Of a DNA stretch of 64,000 nt, positions 49,221-58,726 are shown one piece after another. Position 1 is the stretch's first letter. Each line of letters begins with the position of its first letter. A program made the translations under genes and the position numbers. A model generated the notes under the pieces. The model had not been told where the DNA came from, ran no database searches, and saw only the letters and a list, made by a program, of their open reading frames with translations. This DNA comes from Filimonas zeae (GTDB taxonomy: Bacteria > Bacteroidota > Bacteroidia > Chitinophagales > Chitinophagaceae). The stretch spans positions 682,001-746,000 of the forward strand of contig NZ_BMIB01000003.1 of the NCBI RefSeq assembly GCF_014641615.1, written 5' to 3'.

Positions 49221-51005
49221 TTAATCCAGTTTCAACACCGCCAGGAAGGCTTCCTGTGGTATTTCTACGTTACCAATCTGGCGCATACGCTTTTTACCCT
49301 CTTTCTGTTTTTCCAACAGTTTACGCTTACGGCTGATATCACCACCATAACACTTGGCAGTAACATCTTTACGCATAGCGCTGATGGTTTCGCGCGCAAT
49401 AATTTTAGCACCTACTGCCGCCTGAATGGCAATCATAAACTGCTGACGGGGTAACAATTCTTTCAGCTTTTCGCACAGCTTACGGCCGAAGTCCTGTGCA
49501 CGGCTGCGGTGAATAAGGGCGCTTAATGCATCCACTTTATCGTTGTTCAGCAGAATATCCATCTTCACAATATCCGCTTCACGGTAACCAATAGGTGTAT
49601 AATCGAAGGAAGCATATCCACGGGTTCCACTTTTCAGCTTATCGTAGAAGTCGAATACGATTTCTGTTAACGGCATTTCAAATACCAGTTCTACCCTGGT
49701 AGCGGTAAGGTAACTCTGGTTTAAAAGAATACCACGTTTACCCAGGCAAAGCGTCATGATATTGCCAATATAATCCGGTAACGTAATAATCTGTGCGCGG
49801 ATGAAAGGCTCTTCAATTCTGTCAATTTTTACAGGATCGGGCATTTCGGCCGGGTTGTTTACGATGATTTTTTCATCACGGGTGGTATAAGCAATGAAGC
49901 TTACGTTGGGAACGGTGGTGATTACGGTTTGGTTAAACTCGCGCTCCAGACGTTCCTGTATAATTTCCATGTGCAGCAGGCCCAGGAATCCGCATCGGAA
50001 ACCAAAGCCTAATGCCTGTGAAGTTTCAATTTCGTAGGTAAGAGAAGCATCGTTCAGCTGCAGTTTTTCCATGCAGTCGCGCAGTTCTTCAAAATCCTCT
50101 GTTACAACGGGGAAGATACCGGCAAATACCATTGGCTTTACTTCCTCAAAACCCTGAATAGCTTCACCCGGGCGGGAAGTGAGGGTAATGGTATCCCCTA
50201 CTTTTACGTCTTTGGCATTTTTTATACCGGTAATAATGTAACCCACATCGCCGGCTTTTACCTCATTACGCGGTTCCAGTCCCAGCTTCAGTACCCCAAT
50301 TTCTGCCGCCTCGTACTCAGCTCCGGTAGCCACAAAGCGAACCTTGTCGCCTTTACGGATAACGCCGTTGTAAATACGGAAATAGGCAATAATACCACGG
50401 AAACTGTTGAACACGCTATCGAAAATCAGCGCCTGCAGCGGTTCTTCTGCATTACCTTCCGGTGCAGGAATGCGCGCTACTACTGCTTCCAGAATTTCTT
50501 CAATACCAATACCGCTTTTACCGCTGGCAAGGAGAATATCTTCGTCTTTACAGCCGATAAGTTCAATTATCTGGTCTTTTACCTCGGGAATCATAGCGCC
50601 GTCCATATCAATTTTGTTGATAACGGGTATAATTTCCAGATCATTGCCTATAGCCAGGTACAGGTTACTGATGGTTTGTGCCTGAATGCCCTGTGAGGCA
50701 TCTACCAGTAATAAAGCGCCTTCGCAGGCAGCCAGCGCACGGCTTACTTCATAGCTGAAGTCAACGTGGCCGGGAGTATCAATCAGGTTAAGTGTATATT
50801 TTTCGCCTTTGATGATGTATTCCATTTGAATGGCCTTACTCTTAATAGTAATGCCTTTTTCGCGCTCCAGGTCCATATCATCCAGTACCTGGTTCATCAT
50901 GTCGCGCGCACCGATGGTTTTGGTGTGTTCCAGTAAACGATCCGCCAGGGTACTTTTCCCATGGTCAATATGCGCAATAATGCAAAAATTCCGGATATGC
51001 TTCAT
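49221..51005 (-). CDS. lepA: Elongation factor 4 (LepA), back-translocating GTPase
   Basis: A 594-residue translation factor that can move tRNAs backward on stalled ribosomes. G1 AHIDHGKSTLADRLLEHT (about 10-27), G3 DTPGHVDFSYEVSRAL, G4 NKIDMDGA; the LepA-specific C-terminus GGDISRKRKLLEKQKEGKKR is present. Length is normal. It starts at 51005 (MKHIRNFCIIAHIDHGKST). A TATCTTTG promoter element lies eight bases upstream of the start codon. Confidence 0.97.
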   Translation of the reverse strand: MKHIRNFCIIAHIDHGKSTLADRLLEHTKTIGARDMMNQVLDDMDLEREKGITIKSKAIQMEYIIKGEKYTLNLIDTPGHVDFSYEVSRALAACEGALLLVDASQGIQAQTISNLYLAIGNDLEIIPVINKIDMDGAMIPEVKDQIIELIGCKDEDILLASGKSGIGIEEILEAVVARIPAPEGNAEEPLQALIFDSVFNSFRGIIAYFRIYNGVIRKGDKVRFVATGAEYEAAEIGVLKLGLEPRNEVKAGDVGYIITGIKNAKDVKVGDTITLTSRPGEAIQGFEEVKPMVFAGIFPVVTEDFEELRDCMEKLQLNDASLTYEIETSQALGFGFRCGFLGLLHMEIIQERLEREFNQTVITTVPNVSFIAYTTRDEKIIVNNPAEMPDPVKIDRIEEPFIRAQIITLPDYIGNIMTLCLGKRGILLNQSYLTATRVELVFEMPLTEIVFDFYDKLKSGTRGYASFDYTPIGYREADIVKMDILLNNDKVDALSALIHRSRAQDFGRKLCEKLKELLPRQQFMIAIQAAVGAKIIARETISAMRKDVTAKCYGGDISRKRKLLEKQKEGKKRMRQIGNVEIPQEAFLAVLKLD

Positions 51006-51012
51006 ATGGCGG

Positions 51013-51020
51013 CAAAGATA
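51013..51020 (-). promoter_or_regulatory. -7 element (TATCTTTG) for lepA
   Basis: Matches TAnnTTTG on the minus strand, eight bases before the lepA ATG, so the transcript would have almost no leader. No clear -33. Confidence 0.4.
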
Positions 51021-51023
51021 GTG

Positions 51024-51230
51024 GATAGTTTGGAGTTAGGAGTTTGAAGTTGGCAGTTGTAAGCCGGAAGTTTTGAGTTAAACAGCTTATTTTGAATTTT
51101 TTGCCTTTAGCCGCACCCGGGAGTAAAAGCAGACATAAAAAAAGTCCATAGCAATTAACTATGGACTCCTTTCTGTATGGATAAAGCTGTTATTTCTTAA
51201 CTCCCAACTTCAAACTCCCAACTGTAAACT
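51024..51230. repeat. Short inverted repeat around tpiA terminator
   Basis: The left part (51026-51060) contains GGAGTTAGGAGTTTGAAGTT; the right part (51198-51230) contains AACTTCAAACTCCCAACTGT, approximately its complement (AGTTTGAAGTT core identical). The arms are about 30 bases long. They are simple G/T-rich words that recur as (AGTTNGGAGTTTGAAGTT), a kind of dispersed intergenic repeat. Confidence 0.55.
51143..51167 (-). terminator. Terminator of tpiA
   Basis: AGTCCATAG (51143-51151) and CTATGGACT (51159-51167) form a perfect nine-base-pair stem. The A7 at its left is a T run on the minus strand. Confidence 0.75.
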
Positions 51231-51994
51231 CACTTCTTCAGCGCTTCAATAATGGCTACAAACTCATCTACAACCAGAGATGCGCCACCTACCAGGCCCC
51301 CATCTACATCGGGCTGGCCAAAAATTTCCTGTGCATTGGCTGCTTTTACGCTACCACCGTACAGGATAGAAATGTTGTTGGCTACTTCTGCGCCGTATTG
51401 CTTAGCCAGTTCTGCACGGATAAAAGCGTGCATTTCCTGCGCCTGTGCGCTGGTAGCTGTTTTGCCGGTGCCGATTGCCCAGATGGGTTCGTAAGCAATA
51501 ACCACTTTCTGAACCTGCTCTGCACTCAGGTGATATAAAGAAGCTTTCAGTTGTGCGCCTACATAATCGTTCTGCGTGTTTTGCTCGCGTATTTGTAAAG
51601 GCTCGCCGCAGCAGAAAATAGGTTGCAGGCCGGTTTCCAGTACAATATTTACTTTTTCTGCCAGAAACTGGTCAGATTCTCCAAAATACTCTCTTCTTTC
51701 AGAGTGGCCCAGAACTACCCACTGAATGCCCAGTGATTGCAGCATTTCTACAGAAGTTTCGCCGGTATAAGCGCCTGCTTTTTTGTTGTAGCAGTTTTGT
51801 GCGGCAATAAATACCTGCTGTTTACCCGCTATTTTTTGCTGTGCGGAGGCCAGATATGGAAAGGGTACTGCAAAAATCACCTGTTGGTTACTGCCCGGTG
51901 CGGATACTTTACCCAGTATGCCATCTAATAAAGCCTCGCCCTGTTGCAGGGTCAGATTCATTTTCCAGTTCGCTGCAGCTATCTGCTTTCTCAT
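51230..51994 (-). CDS. tpiA: Triosephosphate isomerase
   Basis: A 254-residue glycolytic enzyme interconverting dihydroxyacetone phosphate and glyceraldehyde 3-phosphate. Catalytic residues are seen: Lys11 in ANWKMN, His97 in GHSERREYFGESD, Glu169 in AYEPIWAIGTGKTA. The phosphate-binding GGSVKAANAQE and GGLVGGASL follow. Length and start are normal. A promoter element lies about 30 bases upstream. Confidence 0.97.
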   Translation of the reverse strand: MRKQIAAANWKMNLTLQQGEALLDGILGKVSAPGSNQQVIFAVPFPYLASAQQKIAGKQQVFIAAQNCYNKKAGAYTGETSVEMLQSLGIQWVVLGHSERREYFGESDQFLAEKVNIVLETGLQPIFCCGEPLQIREQNTQNDYVGAQLKASLYHLSAEQVQKVVIAYEPIWAIGTGKTATSAQAQEMHAFIRAELAKQYGAEVANNISILYGGSVKAANAQEIFGQPDVDGGLVGGASLVVDEFVAIIEALKK

Positions 51995-52023
51995 ATTAAC
52001 TATTTATAGATCAATGTAAGGGC

Positions 52024-52031
52024 CAAAAGTA
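52024..52031 (-). promoter_or_regulatory. -7 element (TACTTTTG) for tpiA
   Basis: TAnnTTTG on the minus strand, 29 bases before the ATG. It is enclosed by an inverted repeat GGCCAA (52021-52026) and TTGGCC (52040-52045). No clear -33. Confidence 0.45.
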
Positions 52032-52107
52032 ACTAAATATTGGCCTTATGCTACAGCTGGTGTAAAACGGGTTACATAAAAATAATGGGGTGTGCAGGAT
52101 AAAATAT

Positions 52108-52115
52108 TACATTTG
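52108..52115 (+). promoter_or_regulatory. -7 element (TACATTTG) for His/Cys-rich protein
   Basis: TAnnTTTG match 22 bases before the GTG at 52138. No clear -33 TTG. Confidence 0.35.
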
Positions 52116-52137
52116 CAACATTGTTACAAACGAAACG

Positions 52138-52470
52138 GTGAAACTACAACGCAGATTACAGCTACTTCTGGCAACGGGTATGTTGCTGCTGTACGGGTTT
52201 ATTGCAACCCCGGTAGCGTTCTGGCATCACCACACGGGAGACAGTTCTTCCACCTGCTTTAAAAATAAAATGCCGGGTGATAAAATTGTGAAATCCGGCC
52301 ATGGCTGTAGTATCTGCGGGCATACCTATACCCCATATATAGCTACGGAGGACGTATGCCGTACGAACGTTCAGGTAATATACATACAGCATCATACTGG
52401 TTTTACAGCGGGTGTTGTGCCTGCTTTACTGCTGCAGTGTAATACACGTGGCTCTCCCCTTTTAGCGTAG
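52138..52470 (+). CDS. Small His/Cys-rich exported protein
   Basis: About 110 residues from a GTG at 52138 (VKLQRRLQLLLATGMLLLYG), which gives a good signal or anchor; the ATG at 52090 would translate the promoter and is rejected. The mature part carries FWHHHTGDSS, CFKNK and GHGCSICGHTYTPYIATEDV, a set of His and Cys that suggests metal binding. No family recognised. It sits 111 bases before an ABC exporter on the same strand, so a shared job is possible but not shown. Confidence 0.55.
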   Translation: MKLQRRLQLLLATGMLLLYGFIATPVAFWHHHTGDSSSTCFKNKMPGDKIVKSGHGCSICGHTYTPYIATEDVCRTNVQVIYIQHHTGFTAGVVPALLLQCNTRGSPLLA

Positions 52471-52581
52471 TCTTTTTTATAACCCCATTATCTTATCTGT
52501 TCACACAATCTGTATGTAATATAGCAGAACCAGCATACTGCCGGTTCGTGCTATGGGCATACTGCAATTATTCATACATCT

Positions 52582-53286
52582 ATGCCAGTAATTTTAGAAG
52601 CGGTACAGCTTACCAAACAATACCAGGAATACACCGCGTTGCGACAGTTATCTTTAAGCATCGACACCGGTGAAATTTTTTGTCTGCTGGGCCAGAATGG
52701 TGCAGGTAAAACCACTACCATTAATTTATTCCTCGGATTTCTGGAGGCCAGTGAGGGTAAAGCACTGATAAACGGTATAGAAGTGCGGCCCAATAGTAAT
52801 GCTACCCGGCAGCATATTGCCTATATACCAGAGGTGGTACAACTGTACGGCAACCTCAGTGGTATTGAAAACCTGGATTTTTTCAGCCGGCTGGCTGGTT
52901 TTACTTACAGTAAACAGGAACTGGCTGCTTTTTTACAGAAAGCGGGTTTACAGCAGGAAGCAAATAGCAAACGATTAGCGGCTTATAGTAAGGGTATGCG
53001 CCAGAAGGTAGCTATTGCCATTGCGCTTGCCAAAAATGCAACGGTTATTTTTATGGATGAGCCTACCAGCGGCCTGGACCCCAGGGCTACGGCTGAGTTT
53101 ACTGCTATTTGCAAAGAGCTGGCAGCTGCGGGTAAAACCATTTTTATGGCTACACACGACATTTTTAATGCGGTAAACCTGGGCTCGCGTATAGGTATTA
53201 TGAAGCAGGGCAGCCTGGTACATACTGTACATACCAGCGGTATCTCTGCTACAGAATTGCAGCAATTGTATCTGGAAACTATTTAA
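52582..53286 (+). CDS. ABC transporter ATP-binding protein
   Basis: A 234-residue ATPase. Walker A GQNGAGKTT (37-45), Q-loop region PEVVQLYGNLSGIENL, signature YSKGMRQKV (in place of LSGGQ), Walker B VIFMDEPTSGLD and H-loop ATHD are present. It belongs to the ABC-2 exporter group (CcmA-like). It pairs with the two DUF3526 permeases that follow (69 bases, then 3 bases). Confidence 0.92.
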   Translation: MPVILEAVQLTKQYQEYTALRQLSLSIDTGEIFCLLGQNGAGKTTTINLFLGFLEASEGKALINGIEVRPNSNATRQHIAYIPEVVQLYGNLSGIENLDFFSRLAGFTYSKQELAAFLQKAGLQQEANSKRLAAYSKGMRQKVAIAIALAKNATVIFMDEPTSGLDPRATAEFTAICKELAAAGKTIFMATHDIFNAVNLGSRIGIMKQGSLVHTVHTSGISATELQQLYLETI

Positions 53287-53355
53287 CAGTACCCCTTCAA
53301 CAACACATGAAATTAAATATGTAGATACGCTACCTACATTTTTTAAAAGAAGTAC

Positions 53356-54798
53356 ATGAATGAGATAAAAATAATTGCCGGTCATTTTTTAAAGATCACT
53401 TTCCGCAGCAGAATGCTGGTGACTATTTATGCGGTATGGTTACTACTGGTTGTATTTGCAGCTTTTACCGGTTATAGTACCTATACTACTCAGAATACGC
53501 TACGCACACAATTGCAACAACAGGCCCGGCAAAGCTGGGAAGCCAACCCGGATAAGCATCCGCACCGGATGGCGCATTTTGGCAGCTTTGCATTCCGCTT
53601 AAAACATCCGTTAAGCATGTTTGATTATGGTATGGAAAGTTACACAGGGAATGCGGTGTTTCTGGAAGCACATAAGCAAAACACGGTCAACTTCAGCGAA
53701 GCAGGTTTTAGTACCGGGTTATTACGGTTTGGAGAAATAAGTTTATCGGTGCTGGTGCAACTGTTGCTGCCGTTGGTTTTGTTTTTTCTTGGCTTTCATA
53801 CAGTAGCCCGGCAAAAGGAAAATGGTACTTTAAAAATTGTATTGAGCCAGGGAACCGGATTGGGTGCGGTAATATGGGGTAATAGCCTGGGGCTGTTTGT
53901 TTTGTCTGTGTTGTTTCTGCTACCCGTTGCGGTGGCAGCGTTTGTACAGATGATGTTGCAGCAACAACTACCTGCAGATGGTTTTGTAATAACACGCGGC
54001 TTATGGCTGCTATTGGTATGTATGGGTTACCTGTGGGTGGTAAGCACAGTTGCTATTTGCGTTTCTGCTTCCAGTACCGGTAGCCGTGCTGCTTTGTTAA
54101 AGTTGCTGGGTATATGGCTGCTGATGGCTATAGTGTTGCCCAAAACATTGCAGGCAGTGGGCAGTGCCGTTTATCCGGCACCGGGTAAGTTTGAATTTGA
54201 AACAGCCGTAGAGGAAGATATGCTGAAAATTGGCGATAGCCATAACCCGAAGGATGCACATTTTGCCCGCCTGAAAGATTCGGTATTAAAGGCGCATCAT
54301 GCAGATTCTATACAACAGCTGCCTTTTAACTATGGAGGCTTTCAGATGCGCGAGGGTGAACGCCTGAGTGCAGAGGTATACAACCAACACCTGAAAGGTT
54401 TGTATAATACATACACCAGGCAAAACGCCATCAGCAACTATGCTGCTTTTATCAATCCTTTTATTGGCGTAAAAAATATAAGCATGGCGTTGAGTGGCAC
54501 CGATTTTACTGCATACCGCCATTTTCAGAACCATGCAGAGGCTTACCGGTACCAACTGGCACAAACCATGAATGAGCTGCAGATGGAACACATCAGCAAT
54601 ACAGCCCCTGCAAAGGATGCCAAACCATTGAGTATTGGAAAAGAACACTGGACAGCATTTCCTGATTTCCGGTATACGCATCAGTCTGTTCAGGCAATAA
54701 CCCAACAACAGCTACCTGCAGTAGCGGCAATTGTTATCTGGTTTTTATTTTCGTTTGCATTTATTTATTTCACCGCTGCCTCAGCAAAAGTATTGTAG
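53356..54798 (+). CDS. ABC-2 permease, DUF3526-like (first)
   Basis: A 480-residue membrane protein. It starts MNEIKIIAGHFLKITFRSRM with a first helix at about 22-40 (LVTIYAVWLLLVVFAAFTGY), then a large extracytoplasmic domain of about 80 residues, then a block of about five helices (LSVLVQLLLPLVLFFLGFHT and others), another external loop (about 285-440) and a last helix near 470 (FLFSFAFIYFTAASA). This layout is that of DUF3526-containing ABC-2 permeases. It lies three bases from the second permease, with which it should form the channel. Confidence 0.87.
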   Translation: MNEIKIIAGHFLKITFRSRMLVTIYAVWLLLVVFAAFTGYSTYTTQNTLRTQLQQQARQSWEANPDKHPHRMAHFGSFAFRLKHPLSMFDYGMESYTGNAVFLEAHKQNTVNFSEAGFSTGLLRFGEISLSVLVQLLLPLVLFFLGFHTVARQKENGTLKIVLSQGTGLGAVIWGNSLGLFVLSVLFLLPVAVAAFVQMMLQQQLPADGFVITRGLWLLLVCMGYLWVVSTVAICVSASSTGSRAALLKLLGIWLLMAIVLPKTLQAVGSAVYPAPGKFEFETAVEEDMLKIGDSHNPKDAHFARLKDSVLKAHHADSIQQLPFNYGGFQMREGERLSAEVYNQHLKGLYNTYTRQNAISNYAAFINPFIGVKNISMALSGTDFTAYRHFQNHAEAYRYQLAQTMNELQMEHISNTAPAKDAKPLSIGKEHWTAFPDFRYTHQSVQAITQQQLPAVAAIVIWFLFSFAFIYFTAASAKVL

Positions 54799-54801
54799 CA
54801 T

Positions 54802-56166
54802 ATGTACCTATTGGCATTCAGCAATTTTATAAGAAGCAGGTCTGTTTTAATAGCTATAACCCTGTTTCTGGTAACCGGCGTTATAAGCCTGTATATAGGA
54901 AGCCGGTTTTTGCAAAAGCAGCAGGCTGCTGTGGAAGCGGTAACGCAGTTGCAGCAGGCACAGATTGAGCGCAACGTAAAAAACGTGCCGGATCAGTTTG
55001 GTTTACTGATGTATTACCTGCGTTTTGCGTATATTAATAAACCAGATCCGCTGGCCGCACTGGCTATTGGCCAGCAGGATATAAACAATTCTATTCAATA
55101 CCTAACTGTTCGCGGGTTGGAAGGGCAGCGTTATGATACGGGGCTTTTTAACCCTTATAATCAGCTTACCGGCAATCTGGATCTGAGCTTTGTAATTTTG
55201 TTTTTGTTTCCCCTGCTGATTATTGCTTTCAACTTTAATGTACTGTCTCAGGAAGCAGAAGAAGGTACATGGCCGTTGGTGCGCATACAGGCTGGCAGCG
55301 CTATGCGGTTTATTGTACAAAAGCTGAGCATTCGCCTGATAGTAGTGTTGGGTTTACTGTTGATATTGCTGGCGTTAGCGGTGGTAATTGTGCCTGTTCC
55401 ATTGAATAGTAAACTGCTGATGTTTAGTGTTACATCGGTATTGTATATCGTATTCTGGTTTGCGGTTAGTTTTCTTATCATAGCGCTGCGTTATAGCAGT
55501 GCCATAAGTGCATTGCTGCTGCTGAGTTGCTGGGTGTTATTATGCCTGCTGGGGCCTGCTATGGTAAATAGTTATCTTACCGCCCGTTATCCGGTACAGG
55601 AGGCTTACAGCACTTTTCTGAAGCAGCGGGATGGCTATCATACCAAATGGGATGCGGATAAAGACAAAACCATGGAGCCTTTTTTTAAACACTACCCGCA
55701 GTTTAGCAGGTATGTATGGAATAGCCCCAAATTTAACTATATGTGGTATTATGCTATGCAACAGGCGGGAGACGATGAAGCGGCCGGGGATAGTAAAGCC
55801 ATGCAAAACAAGTTAAGGCAACGCCAGCAACTGGCAGAGAAGTTTGCGTGCTGGATTGCTCCCATGCAGGCACAGCTGGCACTAACAGATATTGCAGGCA
55901 CAGGCTTGCAACAGCAGCAGCAGTTTCTGGATAGTACAGCAGCGTTTCATGAAAGTACTAAACTGCATTTTTACCCCCGTATATTTACAGACGGGGCGGT
56001 TAGTGCTGAAAACTGGGCGCAGCATGTACCCCGTTATTTTAAGGCAACTGCTGCCATGGTACCGCTTTTTGCTATGATGCCGCTGTTAGTATTTACTCTG
56101 ATATTGGGTGCAACAGGTGTGGTAATATTCCGCCGTAAGGGGGCCGCCTATACTTTTCAGGGATAA
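54802..56166 (+). CDS. ABC-2 permease, DUF3526-like (second)
   Basis: A 454-residue membrane protein with the same helix plan as its neighbour: N-terminal helix (LIAITLFLVTGVISLYIGSR), external loop, a helix block (LSFVILFLFPLLIIAFNFNV, LIVVLGLLLILLALAVVIVP, LYIVFWFAVSFLIIALRY), large external loop and a final helix (MVPLFAMMPLLVFTLILGAT). Together with the ATPase and first permease it makes a complete exporter. Substrate unknown. Confidence 0.87.
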   Translation: MYLLAFSNFIRSRSVLIAITLFLVTGVISLYIGSRFLQKQQAAVEAVTQLQQAQIERNVKNVPDQFGLLMYYLRFAYINKPDPLAALAIGQQDINNSIQYLTVRGLEGQRYDTGLFNPYNQLTGNLDLSFVILFLFPLLIIAFNFNVLSQEAEEGTWPLVRIQAGSAMRFIVQKLSIRLIVVLGLLLILLALAVVIVPVPLNSKLLMFSVTSVLYIVFWFAVSFLIIALRYSSAISALLLLSCWVLLCLLGPAMVNSYLTARYPVQEAYSTFLKQRDGYHTKWDADKDKTMEPFFKHYPQFSRYVWNSPKFNYMWYYAMQQAGDDEAAGDSKAMQNKLRQRQQLAEKFACWIAPMQAQLALTDIAGTGLQQQQQFLDSTAAFHESTKLHFYPRIFTDGAVSAENWAQHVPRYFKATAAMVPLFAMMPLLVFTLILGATGVVIFRRKGAAYTFQG

Positions 56167-56227
56167 AGGATGAAAGCGCCGGAACAGTTTGATAATGCTC
56201 CGGTGCCTGTGTTTTTACCGGTAAACT

Positions 56228-57394
56228 TTATTGTACTGTTTCAAATATATGCTTTAGCACAGCGGTTTCCTGGGCGGATAATGCTGCGTGTTTCATTTTT
56301 TTCCAGTTGTTTACATCCAGCAGTGCTTTTTCAAATTCGTAACGGCTGATGCCTTTGGTGCCCCAGGTAAAAGGCGCCAGCACTTTAGGTGTTAGCCCAT
56401 CTCCAAAAACGTTACAGCAGGTGCCGATAACCGTGCCGGTATTAATAGAGGTATTGATGGCTGTGCGGGTATAATCGCCCATAACCATACCGCATTTAAA
56501 ACCGGCCAGCACAAACTTGCCGGTGGAATGATGCCATATTTTTACTTCGCCTCCGGTATTTTTTACATTGCTGTTGCTGGTGCCCGCACCAAGGTTACAC
56601 CACTCGCCTATTACTGCATCGCCTAGGTAGCCATCGTGGGCTTTATTGCTGTAGCCGAACAGAATGGCATTTTTAACCTCGCCGCCAACGGTGCAGTTGG
56701 GGCCAATGGTAGTGGCTCCGTAAATTCTGGCTCCCATTTTAATTACGCTGTTTTCGCCAATACATAACGGACCACGCAGAAAGGAGCCCTCCATTACTAC
56801 GGCGTTGCGGGATATATAAATGGGGCCGGTGGAGGCGTTTAATGTAGCAAATTCAATGTTAGCGCCTTCTTCCACAAATATGAGATCGGGCCGTATCAGC
56901 TGATTGGTATGGGATAATGCTGCAGAGGTTTTACCGGCAGTTAGCAGGTTATAGTCTTTTCTGGCCTGTTCATCATTTTGTCTGAACAAATCCCAGGCAA
57001 ACTGTAAACGGTTGGCGGCCTGAATGGTTTGCACATGGGTAAATTGGGGTGATAGATTTGCCAGTGAAAATGGTTGCTGGTTTACATTGATATGGCAGGC
57101 GATAATACCCTGTGTATCCTGTATAGCCTGGCCGTATGGCAGGTGCAGAATGGCATGCAGTAATTTTTCATCTGGCAGCACCCCGGCATCTACCCATATA
57201 TGGGCACCTTCTTCAATAGCAGGATACAGATTTTGTAAATAACCGGCTGTGAATAAAAAAACGGGTTGATTGCTCCACAACTGCCAGCGCTGCTGCATGG
57301 TAAGCATACCCATTCTGAACGCGCCCACAGCGCGGGTTTGCGTAAGGGGCGAAAAACTTTCTCTGTCTGCCGGATCGTATAGAACTATTGCCAT
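56228..57394 (-). CDS. GlmU-like sugar nucleotidyltransferase/acetyltransferase
   Basis: A 388-residue protein of the alternate bacterial GlmU type. The N-terminus (MAIVLYDPADRESFSPLTQT, RAVGAFRMGMLTMQQRWQLW) matches the start of that group, where ordinary GXGTRM is absent. From about 195 a left-handed beta helix of hexapeptide repeats is seen (LNASTGPIYISRNAVVMEGS, GENSVIKMGARIYGATTIGP). This kind makes UDP-N-acetylglucosamine for peptidoglycan and LPS in Bacteroidota (known of the group). Single gene, convergent with the exporter. Confidence 0.85.
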   Translation of the reverse strand: MAIVLYDPADRESFSPLTQTRAVGAFRMGMLTMQQRWQLWSNQPVFLFTAGYLQNLYPAIEEGAHIWVDAGVLPDEKLLHAILHLPYGQAIQDTQGIIACHINVNQQPFSLANLSPQFTHVQTIQAANRLQFAWDLFRQNDEQARKDYNLLTAGKTSAALSHTNQLIRPDLIFVEEGANIEFATLNASTGPIYISRNAVVMEGSFLRGPLCIGENSVIKMGARIYGATTIGPNCTVGGEVKNAILFGYSNKAHDGYLGDAVIGEWCNLGAGTSNSNVKNTGGEVKIWHHSTGKFVLAGFKCGMVMGDYTRTAINTSINTGTVIGTCCNVFGDGLTPKVLAPFTWGTKGISRYEFEKALLDVNNWKKMKHAALSAQETAVLKHIFETVQ

Positions 57395-57529
57395 TGCTGT
57401 TGTTTGTAGTTGTAAAGTAAATATATGCCGCCAATTCTCCTATTTTTGCACCCCTTTTATAAGGGTGTGTAGCATGGATAGCCTGTTAAGGCACGAATTT
57501 CGTATAACCAATGATTAAGTGAGCATTAC

Positions 57530-58690
57530 ATGAGGTCAGCATATAAATTTTTATACTTATTCATCTTTTTTTTACCCGGTTTTTTCACGGCTTGCTCGCA
57601 GGCCGGAAGTAGCGATAAAGAAGAAGCTGTTGGAGCACCGGTGGAGTCTGATTTTCATTTTGCCGGGCTTACCCCGGCTCAGAAAGAATACTACCGCGGC
57701 CGTGTGGAAGCAGCGTATCATAGCATATTGGGGCCTGCCTTTAACGGCAGTGTTCTGGTTGCCAAAAATGGTGAGGTGGTTTTTGAAGATTACCGCGGTT
57801 ATGCAGATTTCCGTACCAAAGAACCCATCAGCGCCAATACTCCTTTTCACCTGGCTTCTGTTTCCAAAACATTTACAGGTACTACCGTAATGCGGCTTTG
57901 GGAGCAGGGAAGACTGGCGCTGGATGATACTTTACAGCATTTTTTCCCGGAATTACCTTATCATGGTATTACGGTTCGTATGCTGCTTTGCCACCGCAGC
58001 GGTTTACCTAATTACCTATACTTCTTCGATTCGTGCTGGAACAAAAAAACAAAGGCTACCAATGTGGATGTGCTGAATTTTATGGTGGCGCATAAACCAA
58101 GGCTGGATAATACGCCCAACCGCAATTTTCATTACTGTAATACCAATTATGTGCTGCTGGCAATGATTATTGAAAAGATTACCGGCATGGCGTACCCGCA
58201 ATATATGAAGGACAGCGTGTTTACGCCGTTGGGAATGACGCACAGCTTTGTATTTTCTATTAAAGATACCAGCCAGTATGTACCCACCTATATTGGAAAC
58301 CGCCCCTACCCGATGGATCACCTGGATTGCACCTATGGCGATAAGAATATTTACAGTACCGTACAGGATATGTATTTATGGGATAAAGCGTTGTATGAGC
58401 ATCGTTTTGTAAAGCAATCTACGCTGGATACTGCTTTTATACCGCAAAGCAACGAGCGCCGTTCCATGCATAACTATGGCCTGGGCTGGCGCCTGTTTAC
58501 CAACCCCGCCGATACTATTATTTACCACAATGGTAAGTGGCATGGCACCAATACTTCTTTCACCCGGCTGGTTAAAGACACAGCGGTTATTATAGTACTG
58601 GGTAACCGGTACAACCGTAATATTTACCAGAGCAAGCGCATGGCTAATATTTTTACCGGCGGAACGGATGACACGAAGCTGGAGGAATAA
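57530..58690 (+). CDS. Serine hydrolase, class C beta-lactamase-like lipoprotein
   Basis: A 386-residue exported protein with a lipobox (FFTACS, cysteine 22). The active-site serine is Ser110 in LASVSKTFTG with Lys113; the YxN motif is Tyr-Cys-Asn in NFHYCNTNYVLLAM. The third motif, HxG-like, may be YHNGKWHG near residue 340. The fold is that of penicillin-binding and esterase-like beta-lactamases (DUF-type 'serine hydrolase'). It may act on peptidoglycan peptides or esters; beta-lactam resistance should not be presumed. Single gene. Confidence 0.87.
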   Translation: MRSAYKFLYLFIFFLPGFFTACSQAGSSDKEEAVGAPVESDFHFAGLTPAQKEYYRGRVEAAYHSILGPAFNGSVLVAKNGEVVFEDYRGYADFRTKEPISANTPFHLASVSKTFTGTTVMRLWEQGRLALDDTLQHFFPELPYHGITVRMLLCHRSGLPNYLYFFDSCWNKKTKATNVDVLNFMVAHKPRLDNTPNRNFHYCNTNYVLLAMIIEKITGMAYPQYMKDSVFTPLGMTHSFVFSIKDTSQYVPTYIGNRPYPMDHLDCTYGDKNIYSTVQDMYLWDKALYEHRFVKQSTLDTAFIPQSNERRSMHNYGLGWRLFTNPADTIIYHNGKWHGTNTSFTRLVKDTAVIIVLGNRYNRNIYQSKRMANIFTGGTDDTKLEE

Positions 58691-58726
58691 GTTTTGTGTA
58701 TTTTACTGTTTTATACAGTAAAGCAG

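Noticed and set aside
56167..56227. Imperfect hairpin with CGCCGG and CCGGTG between the exporter and the GlmU-like gene as a terminator
   Set aside because: Arms are imperfect and there is no T run.
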